Shown here piece after piece: positions 50,204-63,554 of a stretch of DNA of 64,000 nucleotides. The stretch is from the NCBI RefSeq assembly GCF_027595985.1, contig NC_073304.1, positions 138,365,766 through 138,429,765 of the forward strand, given 5' to 3'. Every line of letters begins with the position of its first letter. Positions within the stretch are counted from its first letter, which is position 1. The stretch is from Sorex araneus (lineage: Eukaryota; Chordata; Mammalia; Eulipotyphla; Soricidae). The notes beneath the pieces are model-generated. The model worked only from the letters and a program-made list of their open reading frames with translations. It had not been told where the DNA came from and ran no database searches. The position numbers were made by a program, and so were the translations under genes.

Positions 50204-50430
50204 GAGAGGAGAGAAGCCAGAGAGGCTGGAGTAGATCGAGAGAGGCCGGAGCTGGGAGTACGGAAGAGGAGAAAGATGGAAGATTAAATAAACGGTAACT
50301 AATCAGCAACCAGCTTGGTCCTCGTTCTTCCTTCACCTGTCCTTGGCCAACGGCTGTCCCGATCCAGCCCATACACAGCGGTTCCAGAGCACCGAACGCA
50401 GGCGGTGAGACACAGCCGCCCGGAGAGCCC
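50204..50430 (+). mobile_element. LTR-derived 5' end of the ARL13A retrocopy (R-U5-like)
   Basis: This segment matches, in inverse orientation, the LTR at 40485-40680. Shared blocks include AATAAA (50287-50292), a following stretch read as CAGCAACCAGCTTGGTC, CACAGCGGTTCCAG, GGCGGTGAGA and CCGGAGAGCC. The order and spacing look like the R-U5 part of an endogenous retrovirus LTR. No viral gene is present. Confidence 0.65.
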
Positions 50431-50523
50431 ACTGGACCAATGACTTGACCTTCTTGATGACGCTAACAAAATGCAGAGCATTTGAGACAACCCTCAAAAC
50501 CTCTGCCAATTATCAGAAAATAG

Positions 50524-51441
<918 letters not shown>

Positions 51442-51849
51442 GCCTTTCTATCCTGTGACTTCTGGCAGAGATCTAAGCAGACAAAAGAAGTGAAGTCAAA
51501 AGAACAACTGATATCTCTTCCTCATTAAATGAGTTCAATCCCAAAAATAAATAAATAAATAAATAAACAAATAAAACAATGATATTGATATGATAAGGGA
51601 TAGAATTGGGATCAGAAAGCTTTTAAGATCATAAAATTTTTCCCTTTACTCATTAAAACTTTCAAGACATATTCTGAAGACTTATTCTGATGATAACTGA
51701 GGTAAATTGAAGCCAAAAGTGTTACCATTGTTTTATTTCAGTGTTTCCTAAATATCCACCAATCACAAACACATCATGATTTTTGCTCTCTGTGCTATTA
51801 TTTATCTAATATGCTTTCTTTTTATTTTTAACCCATAATGAGCCATTAT

Positions 51850-52600
51850 GTTATTTTATTTTTATAAAGTAGTTCACAATATTTGATTATATTTAATATT
51901 CAAACTCCAATCCCACTACCAGTATACCTCCCCACCACCATATTTTGGATCTCTCCATCCCGAACCCCAACCCCTGCCCAAAGCAGAATCAAAATAATTT
52001 ATTTTATATTGCTTGTTATGAATAAACCACTGAAAATGATTTTTAAAAGTTTCCTAGAGAAAAGTGTGTGACTGTTGTTGTATTTCACCCAGGGCCATTA
52101 AGTCCTTCTATAAGAGATTACTACCATGTTGTTAAAGGTTGAGTCTTGTGTGCTTATACATGTGTGTGCAAAAATATATTTCCTCTAAGATTGGTTGCCT
52201 TCAATTTTAAACCCCATCAAATGCAGTTCACTACTCTTGGAATATGAGTGGTGTGAGGTATGAGATGTCCAGGAATAGTATAGGTTCACTCATGGGTGAG
52301 GCTCAGCCCAAGTGTGTGAAAAGCAGCTGTGAGCGTGGTGGCGGTTGAGTTCTGGAGGTTTTCTGCTGCTGGGGCTGGATCCCTTGGATGGGGAGGGGCC
52401 TCACCCACCCCCTCCAGTGTCCCCTGAAAGAAAAGGGGTCTGGCAGCATGGCTATGACATGTTGTTTTATGATCTCTTCTCAGAGATTTATAACGAGTCT
52501 CCAAATCATGGCTGTTGATAAGATTATATGGCACCAGCCAGAAGTGGCTCATGGGCATGACTGCCTGCCAAGTTACCAGAAATAGGGGGAGATGGGGTGT
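51850..52600 (-). repeat. Unclassified interspersed repeat, long copy
   Basis: Starts AAAGTAGTTCACAATATTTG and runs through TATAAGAGATTACTACCATG and GAGTGGTGTGAGGTATGAGA to TTACCAGAAATAGG. It aligns with the next copy over about 600 bp. Confidence 0.7.
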
Positions 52601-52609
52601 AGCATGTTT

Positions 52610-53225
52610 TTTTAAATTTAATTTTATTTTATAAAGTGGTTCACAATATTTGATTATATTTAATATTTGAACACCAAACCCACCAACATTATACCTTCCT
52701 ACCACCATATTTTGGATGTTTCCATCCAGAACTCCAGCCCTGCCCCAAAGCAGAACCAAAATAATTTTTTGTTTGTTTGTTATGAATAAACTGCTGAAAA
52801 TGCTCCAAAAAACCTTCCTTAGAGGAGAGTGTGTAAAGATTATTTATTTCACCCAGGGGCCATTAAGCCCTTCTATAAGAAATTACTAATATGTTAGTAA
52901 CGATTGAGCAATTGAGCCTTGTATGCACATATATATGCAAAAATATATTTCCCTCCAAGATTGGTTGCATTCTACTTTAAACCCCATCAAATGTGGTGCA
53001 CTACTCTTGGAGTATGAGTGGTGTGAGGTATGAGATGTCCAGGGACAGGTTTACTCGTGAGTGAGGCTTGGCCCAAGTGTGTTGAGAGCATGGTGGAGGT
53101 TGAGTTCTGCAGGTTTTCGGCTGCTGGGGCTGGGTCCCTTGTGGTGGGAGGGCCCTCACCCACCTCTCTCAGGTGCCCTAAATGAAATAGCCTGGCACAG
53201 GGTCCGATGGCATAGCTTGTTTTCT
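52610..53225 (-). repeat. Unclassified interspersed repeat, second adjacent copy
   Basis: Begins AAAGTGGTTCACAATATTTG, about 767 bp after the same point of the previous copy, and repeats GAGTGGTGTGAGGTATGAGA. It has the same orientation and is diverged by substitutions and small gaps. Confidence 0.7.
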
Positions 53226-53559
53226 TAAATTGACTAATTAATTGTAAGAAAATGTATAAGGGAAACTATATATCACTCTTTCATGTGGAAAAACAAATAG
53301 TATCCCTTGACATAAAAAGCAATTGTCAAATTAAATACAAAGGAAGCAACTCAGGCTAGACCACTTACTGCTAATGCTCCCCTCTGTCAAATCAGAAGAC
53401 AGATGAGCAAGAAATGGAGAGGTTCTGAGTATTGGGGAGCAGTGGAGACTTGCTGTTGTCATAGTAAGAAGAGTTGCAGAGTTTGGCCCCTCCATGAATT
53501 GCTACCGAAGACATCAAATGCAAAATTTAATGGAGCACCTCTTACTAGCCAATACTTTT

Positions 53560-54202
53560 TTTATAGATTACTAATAATGAGTATAATTTATCCTCTATAA
53601 TAGTTTATTTTATTTTTTTTAATTTTTATTTTATCACCATGTGGAAAGTTACAAAGTTTTCAGGTTTATGTCTCAATTATACAATATTCAAACACCATCC
53701 CTTCACCAGTGCCCATATTCCAACACCAAAATCCCCAGTATACCCCCCGCTCCCGCCCCCCCAACTGTATAACTGATGAATTTCACTTCATTTTCTCTTT
53801 ACCTTGATTACGTTCCATATTGCAAAACAAAACTCACTATTGTTGTTGGAGTTTCCCCCCAAGAAAGACTGCCCTACTAAGGAAGCATTTGATAATTGGT
53901 TTTCCATTAAAAGATTGTAACGCGGCCACGCAGTTCGGACGTGTCCCAGTCCCGCAAGCCAGAGCTGTGTTAGTTGCTCCTCAGTGTCGCCAGGGCTCCA
54001 TCTGGAGAAGGTGTGCTGGCTGTACCTCCTCCGTCCGGATCCCCGGTTTTGCTGGCCCAGTTTCAGGTCCGGAGCATTTCTCCGGCCACATTGCTCACAG
54101 AATGCCTGGCCTCTTCTCTGTTGAATGTGGCAAGATGGTGCCGAGGGTGAGTCGAGGGCGTGACTTCCGGCGGCCGGGACCACTCAGAAGTTGGGCTGAC
54201 TG
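53560..54202 (-). mobile_element. Non-autonomous L1-like composite (copy 3)
   Basis: The flanking 12-bp duplication GCCAATACTTTT lies at 53548-53559 and 54203-54214. The 3' half matches copies 1 and 2. The 5' end (right side) is CpG-rich and has GGCAAGATGGTGCC, a YY1-like core on the minus strand. A minus-strand frame of 131 codons (53788-54183) spans it but resembles no protein I know. About 60 bp lie between the poly-T of the element and the left duplication (see findings). Confidence 0.78.
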
Positions 54203-55040
54203 GCCAATACTTTTCAAATTGTTTTCAACCACTTAGTTTTGCAGAAGCTCTAGGAAAGGAATAAAGGGGGAACATGTGCAGGAATCTTGTCACCAAAGTT
54301 ATTTGTCTTATCGCAGTGTGACGCTTGTTCAAAAACTTGTAATACTTACAAAATAATCAACAGAGGAAAAAAAAAACAGTTGAATCATACCATTAAAAAC
54401 AGGAAAATTAACCTTACTTGCACACATGCTTCCTGGTTTAGGCCTCAAAGGCATTCTAGCTACCTCAAATGCAAATGCAATAAATTAAACAGTTAAATGA
54501 ATAAATTATAGAAAGAGGCAGGCTTCTTCAGGACTTCAGTGAGATTTGTCCCAAGGTAGGGGTCAAATTATTCACTCTACTTACTTCCTGGATTTGAACA
54601 GAGTGGCCCATTGTCATTTTAAGAAGTCAATACATGAAATATTCTTTTTCACTTACAACATATTTGTTTTTTCTCTTTTAAGCAACGCATGCAATCGTTG
54701 TAATTTAATGCAGAATTCTAATTCTAGAACCAGACTTTGTTGTGTGAACGTTTGTTCAGAGGCGCTGAGACAAGGGACGCACGAGAAATTATTGTATTTC
54801 ATGGAGGCCCACTGGACTGGCTCAGATCCTGTGACAAGAGGCAAAGTGTCCTAAGGTCTTCTTTTATTGATCATGGTGCCTCTAAAGGTCGAAATACAGT
54901 GATGTCATCAAAAGAAGTTACAGAAAGAACATTGAGGCACAAAACATGTATTGTTTCCTTGCATCTGCAGGCCAGTAGATTTTGGCCTCCAGAAAAAGAT
55001 ACAAAACCCAAACCTTTCTTAGGCTATAAGCACTTGGGTT

Positions 55041-55190
55041 TGCATCCCAAAGACTAGCCTGGGCTAGAGCCTGGAATCTACATCCCAAAGATGAGGCTGG
55101 CCTCCAGCATGGAATTTACATGTCAAAGGTCAGGCCAGGCTAGCACCTGAGATCTACATGTCAAAGTCCAGCCAGGCTTCTGTGAGAAAA
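55041..55190. repeat. 38-bp minisatellite, about four units
   Basis: The anchor CATCCCAAAG or CATGTCAAAG recurs at 55043, 55081, 55119 and 55157, exactly 38 bp apart, each followed by an AGGCTGGC-like or CAGGCTAG-like part. Confidence 0.88.
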
Positions 55191-55424
55191 GGAAAACTGC
55201 CCCTTTCGATATACTGAAATTTATGAAATTATTTTCTGAAGGCAGTTTGAAGGGGGAAAATGTTCAGCTTCATCCAAACCAGTCAGGACACATGAGAAAT
55301 CTCGCCCATTTTCATGGGTCCCTATGTTCCTGAACGTTGTGCTGTACAATCTACATGGGCTCATCCTGATGGCTCAGTCCAGCCCCAACAGACTTCCTAT
55401 GCTAAATCTCTTCTCTGCCTCTTT

Positions 55425-55585
55425 TATCTCTGTAATCTTTGGCGAAATACTTAACCTCTGCCTTTGTGCTCACAGAAAGAGAATGATGAATAAGAGTCCT
55501 GCCATATTAGATCTCATACGAAGGAGCTAATAAAAAAATGTTCCTTGTGTCAAAAAGCACTTAATACATGTTATTATTAAGGCAA
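55425..55585 (+). mobile_element. MIR-like ancient SINE
   Basis: GCGAAATACTTAACCTCTGC, a long middle, then AAGCACTTAATACATGTTAT and TATTA follow MIR order. Confidence 0.65.
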
Positions 55586-56383
55586 AAACCAATATTTTTA
55601 CATAAAAGAAAAGGTTATATAATGAAAGCTGTATCTTCCTTCTATCCTAGGCCTCCTGCCTAGGAAGAAATGACTACAATAAGGCTTATGTATCTTCCAA
55701 GAAATGCTCTCTGCATTTAAGATCAAGTGCATCACTTTCATGCAAATAGGAGCTCAGTAGGCAATTTCTCCATACATTGTCTTTTTTAGCTAGCAGTGTT
55801 TTTTTGAGAGTGAGTACATTGCAAACCCATAGAGATTTTTATTTTACAGGTACTGTCGTTTATTTACATCATCCCTCTATCTGAAGGCTTAAGTAGTTTC
55901 TAAGTCATGATTATGTCATTCTGTCATAAATGCATTTAAATAAAATCACCCATATTTGTCCAGTACATCTTAAGAATTAATTCTTTGGTTGGGGACTATT
56001 GTCAAAGCCGTCCTTTATTTTGATATTTATTGCCAAATTTCCCTTTTAAAACATTCTCTCACTCAGTTGCAAACCAACCATCTTATGTATTTAAATACCT
56101 ATTTCCCTCATTCTCTGAATAATATTTTAAATGTATAAAATAATACATATAGAACAATAAGGAAAGCAATTACATTGAAAGTTATCAAAAGATTAAAATA
56201 CACATTTGTGGAATGGATTTTATCTTTTATGGTAGCACATCAAAGAATTATAGACTATAGTTGCAGATAAAAATGATTAAGAAAAATATTTTAACATATT
56301 TCCAACAACTGTAATGGAGTATGGACATAAAGGTCCATAACAAACTCATAGGTACTGTTAATAATGCGACTTGTCTATATCCA

Positions 56384-56735
56384 TCACTGTATCACTGTCA
56401 TCCCATAGTTTACTCGATCGGGCACCAGTAACATCTCTATTACACTGAGATTTTAGCAGCCTCTCCTTATCGTCTTTCCCAATGATTGGAGGCTCTTTCA
56501 GGGTCAGGGGAATGAGACCTATTGTTACTGGTTTTGACATATCAAATACACCAAGGTAGCTTGCCAGGCTCTGCTGTGAGGGCAGGGTACTCTCAGTAGC
56601 TTGCTAGGCTCTCCGAGAGGTATTTATATATCTGTTACTGCATTTGGGATATGAATACACCATGGAGAGCTTACCAGGCTCTCCCATGCGGGCAATACAC
56701 TCTTGGTAGCTTGTCAGGTTCTCCAAGAGGAAGAA
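56384..56735 (-). mobile_element. RTE-tailed SINE, long-body form, rearranged
   Basis: In reverse it shows the tail (CATCACTGTATCACTGTCATC, CACCAGTAACATCTCTATTA), the extra block AGGGTCAGGGGAATGAGACC and two or three repeated body segments with AGCTTGCCAGGCTCT. The body appears partly duplicated. Confidence 0.75.
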
Positions 56736-56754
56736 CTAGTCTTTAAAATGTTTT

Positions 56755-56990
56755 CTGAGAGCTTGGTTTTATAGTCTCTGGATGTTGGCTGTTGATGGGA
56801 TTACAGGGTGCCGGGGTCAGTTTCTGGGTGTGACTGCCTAGCTACTGGAAAGTGGGCGATCTGGGTGGAAGAGGCCCAGTCCCAATCAGAGCAGCCTTGG
56901 AGATCTCGGCCCCGGGTCCCACACACCTGGGTTCCTCTGCAGGTTCCTTCATGCATGAGGCTCCTCCGAACATGTCCACATCCATAATTG
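56755..56990 (-). repeat. Fragment resembling the inner part of the unclassified repeat
   Basis: GTTGGCTGTTGATGGGATTA and GGTGTGACTGCCTAGCTACT resemble 52500-52590. The rest is GC-richer and unmatched here. Confidence 0.4.
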
Positions 56991-57526
56991 AAGAAAATTA
57001 AATTTAGTTAACAGCCATTGGGGTGGAGGGTAGGGAGAGTTAGTTTTTTTTGTTTTGTTTTGTTTTTATGAACAAACTGTGGATCCTGTCTTAGAGTTAG
57101 CTCTTGGAGATTAATTACAATGAGTAACAGCTTACCCAGCTGTGTCAGGTCGGTCCTAGGAACCTGCACTTTTAAAGCAGTTCTGAAACTTTATCTGTTG
57201 GAATCAGGCTAGGTCTCACTTAATGCAGGCTTCACCAGCATTGTAAGACAGCCAAACAAGTTGGCCAGGCACGTTAAGTCTAAATGAGTTTTCAAGAGGT
57301 GCAACATTGCCTTTCTAAACGAGGGACAACCCCAAGTCATCATTAAAACACACATGTATAATGTGCTCTTTAAAACCTGATCTCTCCCTTGACTACATAA
57401 CTCAGTTGCTTTCTCTTTCAAGCCCATGTTCTCCCTTGAGCACATATCTCACCCTGCTTTCTCCACTCTGAAGAGTCTATGTTCTCTCTTGAACATGTAT
57501 TCCTCTCTCTCTCCCCACATGTCTTT

Positions 57527-57762
57527 GGAGCGATAGCACAGTGGGTAGGGCGTTTGTCTGGCACGCAGCCAACCAGGCTTCAATTCCTCTGCCCCTCTCA
57601 GAGAACCAAGCAAGCTACGGAGAGTATTGGGCCCACATGGCAGAGACTGGCAAGCTTCCCGTGGCATATTGGATATGCCAAAAACGGTAACAAGTCTCAC
57701 TATAGAGATGTTACTGGTGCCCACTCAAGCAAATCGATGAGCAATGGGATGACAATGATACA
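57527..57762 (+). mobile_element. RTE-tailed SINE, short-body form, complete head
   Basis: The head reads GGAGCGATAGCACAGTGGGT with an A-box-like TAGCACAGTGG. The body GGCATATTGGATATGCC follows, then GATGTTACTGGTGCCCACTC and ATCGATGAGCAATGGGATG. The head matches that of the A-tailed SINE family. Confidence 0.85.
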
Positions 57763-57781
57763 ATAAAAACTTTTGTTCCAC

Positions 57782-57831
57782 TATACATATATGTGTACAT
57801 ATATGTATATATATGTACATATATATATATA
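57782..57831. repeat. AT/GTAC-rich simple repeat
   Basis: Alternating ATAT and GTACAT units between the SINE and the tail fragment. Confidence 0.85.
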
Positions 57832-57890
57832 TGACTGGTGCCCACTCGAACAAATCAATGAGCAACGGGATGATAGTGACAGTGATATAT
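57832..57890 (+). mobile_element. Isolated RTE/SINE tail fragment
   Basis: A second tail, GACTGGTGCCCACTCGAACA then AATCAATGAGCAACGGGATG, lies 70 bp after the previous SINE, separated by an AT-rich simple repeat (57782-57831). Confidence 0.75.
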
Positions 57891-60800
57891 ATGCCTGTAG
57901 GGTTTGGAATAAAATAAAATGAAATAAGTTAAAAAACTTATGTAAATTACTTGATGACACTCTTTTAATGTACGATGTATTAGCCATTAGGAAATATCAC
58001 TACTTCTTCAGCTTAGTGTTTAGAACCCCCCCCCCCCCAAATTTGCTAAGGGTGTAATGAAGACTAAAGAATGAAACTTCTCAGCTTTGGAAAATATAAA
58101 ATGCTCAATAGTCCAGGGCTGGACTTGGAACAGAGTGATTGTTGTTGATCCAAATTTTCTATTGCCTTGCTCCTTTTCCATCAGTCACTAGAAAAGTTGT
58201 CCCAGAAGCAAAAAGCAAGTGACAGTCATAGATGTCAAATCCACAATGACAGAACGCTGTCTCTGAAAAATACATACCTGGGAAACTAAGTACAAAAGAA
58301 AGATTTTCAACAATTATCTGAATATACATTCTAAAACTTTTTGAGGTTTGGAGAAATGTTAAATTTCATTTTAAGTCTTACCAACAGACTTGATATAGAC
58401 ATGAATCTTTGTAATGTGATTTCAGTCAAAAGTGAGCTGAACTTTATTGTTATACCAGTGTATGTGGGAGAATTATTTGAGGAAAATCAAAATAGGCCCC
58501 AGTTGGGAACATTGAGCCATGACTATATTAGATGCAAGTAGGCACAATAGAAAAATCTTTTAGGCTCTAATGGGCTGTTATTTTACTGTTCAGTTTTCAT
58601 ACAAATGAGCTTTATTCTGAAGCAATATGGTTACAGTTGGAGAATCTATCTGGGAAGCTCATTTCTCTTTCCACAAGCACAGTGCAATTTTGGCTGATAC
58701 TGTTACATAGCTCCTAGCTGGGTTATTTGGCTATATGCCTTCAGAGAAAGTAGCAAGCCAGAATAAAAGGACAAATGTATTGAGTTGTTCTTGTTTCCCT
58801 TTCTGAGTTCTTACAGCTGTGAAAAGCCTAGTAATTAATCATATGCCATTTTATACCCATGATCATAAACCTACAGTGTCTGAGATATTTAATTCTGGCA
58901 TTATTTGACATTTCACAGAACCTATCTCATCTCCTTAAATAGGCTCGGAACTCTACCAACTTCTTTGAGTTCAGAGCCCATTTAAAACTCCCACTGGAGA
59001 ACTCATTACTTACCATGGCACATAAGCAAGCTGCTACTTAGTCCATCTGTGTGAATTTTTTTTCAAAAGGAAGTGTCTCCTTTGGGGTGGGTGAGTTACA
59101 AAACAGCACCATCCTCTGGGCAAACAAATTACAAAGTGTGGCCACTTTGGGGCAGACAGATGAGAAAAGGGTGGTCCTTGTAGGCTCACCATTCACTTTT
59201 CCGAGCCCCATCCCAGAATACTGTGACTTTTTGAGTGAAGTGAAGTCCCCAGTCACTCACCTTGGACATACACACTTATGTAGAGTATAACCTGCTTATT
59301 ACAACACTTACTAAAGATAAGATACTACTTTCTATTCTTGTAGTCAGACCATAGTGTTGCTTTTCAATACTTCAGATATATTTTCAGTGACACCAATGGG
59401 CCCCCATATTACATATACTGTTCTGAGACTGCACTGTAATCAAAATACTAACATAGCATGACTTAAATTGATAATGAATAAGACCTAGTGTAGCACATGT
59501 CATGTACATTGTTATCACCTAGCAATGCCAGAGGCCTACAAACACCTCTGCTCTTCTATCAAGGTAAAACTTGTGACCATGAGAAAATACAAGGTATTTA
59601 CAGATAGAAAGACAGAAGAGATATCAGGTTGGTACCCCTACGAGGAAACCTTCGGCAATGGTGATGTTTCTATACTGCCCTAATGGGATACTCTCTATTT
59701 CCTGAGCGAGCACCCCAATAGGCTGAGACCCAGTTTCTGCCTATGGTGACTCCTGATAACGTATCTTTGATTAGCATGAAACAAAGAAAAGGTAAACCTT
59801 AAACTTCTAACTATGTAGTGTGTAGATGTGCAGCTGCATTTCTTTAGAGGGAATGGGATATCAGCAGATATGTCTCAAAGCAAAAAGAAAGCTCTTTAAA
59901 AGACAAGAACTCTGCAATGATGAGCTTGGGTTGTCAGGGAGCCAAGGAAGTCAAAAGTCAGCCAAACATTGGCAAATATTTTATAAAAAATTATTTTAAG
60001 GTTGCAGACTTCTGTCACAACTGAGTCTGCTACTGTAGTGTATACAATTTGTAAACAAAAGACCAAGTTTGTATTTGAACAAAACTTTATTTATAATAAC
60101 AGGTAAAGGGCCATATCTGGGCTGTGGGTTACATTTTGTGATCCTTGCAATAGATGAACAAAAAAATGAAAGGCACAGCAAAAGAGGTAAGAGTGTCCAC
60201 TCTGTATTGAGCAGTATGATGACCAGCTTGATTCTAGTTTTTAAATCCTTTTTAAATCCTCATATCAACCGAGTTGTTATAATTTCTATGACTGCATTTT
60301 ATATGGCTGCATAAATTCAATGTCTCAGATATAAAAAGGCAGAAGATTTCATTAAAGCAAGTTGGAGTACCCTATCCTTTTCTTTACTTAATATGTAGTC
60401 TAACTGATAGTCAGGCCTGTCTGATGGAATGGACAGCCATAATTACTAAAGTTTCTTACTAAAGTAACAGTTTAGTGTTACTGCCTGAAATTGTATTCAA
60501 ATACTGAAAAGTTTAATCTTAGAATTATTAACTATCACAGAAATTTTTCCCTCTCACTCTTATAAAAGAAAATGAACCATTTTCACAAGTTTTTTCCATA
60601 AATAACTTTAAGAGAGAGGTCAGTTTGCATATAGCCCAATCTTCTCACTTTCTTCGTGATCGTACGATGATAATTTAAGGTCTTAATGATGACTCTGAAT
60701 CAGCATGATCCTGAATCATCAATGATTAAATTATTCTCACCCATTTAGCTAGTGGTTCCTAAAGCAAGAAAATAGATGCTTTTTATGAAGAGGTTATAGA

Positions 60801-62386
60801 ATAACTCAAACCAAAAAATGTCTCTGAATTAACCTAGGATGACCAGAGCATTAAATTTTCTGAAGTGCCTGTTCTACAAATGTCTATATCGGTGGCTATA
60901 TTAGGAAATTCACTATAATTCAAGGACAACTTAATTTATTCCAGTAGACAAATAATTTCACAGAGAACATTGTAATTCAAATCAATAAATGATTCAGTTT
61001 GCACTATAAATGTATAAACAGAGTTCTTGCAAAACATTGCTCACTGTCCTTTCTTGCTATAAACCATTTGATATTTAGCCAAGAAGTATACAGCCACCAA
61101 GACAACTGCTTGCCTCCCTTATAGCACAGTGTTAGACTGTTACCCAACAAATTAATAATTAGTCATCAAATTAACTGCAAAGACAACAAAATAAAAGTGT
61201 TCCTAAATCATCATCCGTTTCACCAGTCATTGGTAAATTTGACCTCAGGTAATATATGTTCTTTCTTCTTGTTAAAAAATTGGTCTGAGTTCTCTAGATA
61301 TTTGGCTATTAGTGATGTTGTCAGACTTTTCCAATTCCTCCCTCAAGCTCCCAAGCTCTTAGAGAAAAACATTTTCTCTTCTATCAGTAATTAAAGCCAA
61401 TAGCCCTAAATCCATAGTTCAGGTGTTGATTATGAACCAGAAAGAGTAACTAGGGTAGAAAGCTCACAAATCTAGTCACCTAGGCAGCAAACAAAGAGTG
61501 TGGAAAAGTGTGATTTTACTTTTATCTGTTAGGACTTTATTTCTATCTTCCAACCTAATTGCGTCAAACGATGTGGGTCAGCTCAGGTTTTTTCCCTACT
61601 CCCCTGTTTCCAGAATTGTCTCAAGCTTCAAAAAACCACATAGCATTAGGGAGCAGAGAACAAGTGTCTTGCCCTGCTGCTTACTTATCATCATCTGTTC
61701 ACCAGGGATTCTATTACTGTATTGCCATTTTGAAGGTTTTGATTGTCAGTTCAGAGAGGTGCTGCCTGAACCCTGGATCATAATTAATCTGACTTCCCAA
61801 GCTTTCTAGGCCAGTTGTTTTTCACTGTGATGTTCTTAGGAATCTCAGTATCCCTTAGAGTATCCTGTTGAGCCTTACTCCATAGGAAGGGTCACAGAAA
61901 TGCAGAGTGGGATCCCCTCACACGCTGTTAACATGTAGAGCCACTGTAAACCTCTGATGCCACCTAAGAGTCTCTGCACTTGGACTTTTCAACTCACCCC
62001 AAGATCACAGCTCAAAGAAAGAGGGATTTCAAATCCCTCTATGGGGCACCCACAATAACTACTGAGACTAAGTGTTCCACCAAGTTCTCCTCATAGCAGG
62101 GAATTCGGATCTTTTTCCATGAGGTAACATAACAGGTTTTACTCAGTTATAGTGTTCCATGTCTTGCGTATGTTGAAGTCTTGGCTTTAAAACTAAAAGG
62201 AAAGAACGTATTTATCTTAATATAGCTTCTCCATCAGTTCTCCCTAAGAGACGCTATTAATATACTGAAGTGTAACTGAGGCCACAGTGGACGGAAGAGT
62301 CATTTGTAATATGGCAGAGGGTAATTGACACTTTGATGATAACCATGATAAATATTGTGACCCTTAAATAGTGTACAATATTTATA
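57891..62386. other. Intron 5 sequence, nothing recognised
   Basis: Contains a C12 run at 58027-58038. No coding, RNA or clear young repeat is seen in about 4.5 kb. Confidence 0.5.
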
Positions 62387-62419
62387 AGAAGAGAAAGAAA
62401 GAAAGAAAGAAAGAAAGAA

Positions 62420-62502
<83 letters not shown>

Positions 62503-62730
62503 GAGGGAGGGACGGGGGAGGGAGGGAGGAGAGGAGGAAGGAAGGGAAGGGAGGAGGAAGGAAGGAAAGGAAGGAAGGAAGGAAGAGAAGGAAGGAAGGA
62601 AGGAAGGAAGGAAGGAAGGAGGAAGGAAGGAGAGGAGAAGGAAGGAAGGAAGGAAGGAAGGAAGGAGGGAAGGAAAGAGGAAGAAGAGAAAGAGAGAAAG
62701 AGAAAGAAAGAAAAAAGAAGATAAAAGAAG

Positions 62731-62789
<59 letters not shown>

Positions 62790-62896
62790 AGAAGGAAGGA
62801 AGGAAGGAAGGAAGGAAGGAAGGAAGGAAGGAAGGAAGGAAGGAAGGAAGGAAGGAAGGAGGAGGGAAGGAAGTGAAGAATGAGAAAGAGAGAAAG

Positions 62897-62967
<71 letters not shown>

Positions 62968-63064
62968 AAAGAAAGAAAGAAAGAAGGAAAGAAAGAAAGA
63001 AGGAAGATAAAAGAGGAAGATAAAGAAAGAAATAGAAAGGAGGAGGGAGGGGAGAAGGAAGGAG
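62387..63064. repeat. Long GAAA/GGAA polypurine tract
   Basis: About 680 bp that is almost all purine on the + strand, changing between GAAA, GGAA and GGGA blocks. Coding frames over it are artefacts. Confidence 0.95.
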
Positions 63065-63282
63065 ATTTTAAAATATCTTTTAAAGAAAATAATTTTTAAA
63101 TAATTCTTTTGTCTTCAAAAAAGTTCAGGGAAGGGAGTAGCTGAACATACTTAGGGAAGATGTTACTATTTTAAAATAATATCCTTCAAAAGAACTGAGA
63201 TCCAAATGCCTTATGAAAAGTCAAGAGGAAGAAAAATATGCTAAATCTGAAATTGTGTCTTAGATATGAGGATTATAAACCA

Positions 63283-63382
63283 GGTTTCTCTGGTTTAGGC
63301 CAGAGATACCTCTCACCAGTAGAGCTTTTACCTTGCACATTTGAACTCTAAGTTCAATATCCAGCACCACAAAAAGAAATAA
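63283..63382 (+). mobile_element. Short tRNA-like SINE
   Basis: GGTTTAGGCCAGAGATACC head, GAGCTTTTACCTTGCACA and AGTTCAATATCCAGCACCAC with A-rich tail. Confidence 0.55.
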
Positions 63383-63454
63383 ATTGAATTTTTAAATTTT
63401 AAAAATTTAAATTTAAAATAAGTTAAATTTTGAATAAAAAAGTTTGGTCCCACT

Positions 63455-63535
63455 ATTTTTGTTTGTTTTCTGATCCTGGGATCAAACCCAGAGCCTCACA
63501 CATGCATGGCAATTGTTCTGAGACATGCCCTCCAC
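63455..63535 (-). mobile_element. Short tRNA-like SINE, reverse
   Basis: CTGGGATCAAACCCAGAGCC and CACACATGCATGGCAATTG. Confidence 0.5.
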
Positions 63536-63554
63536 CCCCCGCAACCTTGTTTTG

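Noticed and set aside
53788..54183. 131-codon minus-strand frame in L1-like copy 3
   Set aside because: It covers CpG-rich 5' UTR-like sequence, copies 1 and 2 do not keep it, and no protein family is recognised.
55041..55190. Regularly spaced repeats considered as a CRISPR array
   Set aside because: The units are contiguous 38-bp tandem copies without unique spacers, in a mammalian intron.
62371..62724. 117-codon Lys/Glu/Gly-rich frame
   Set aside because: Polypurine tract artefact.
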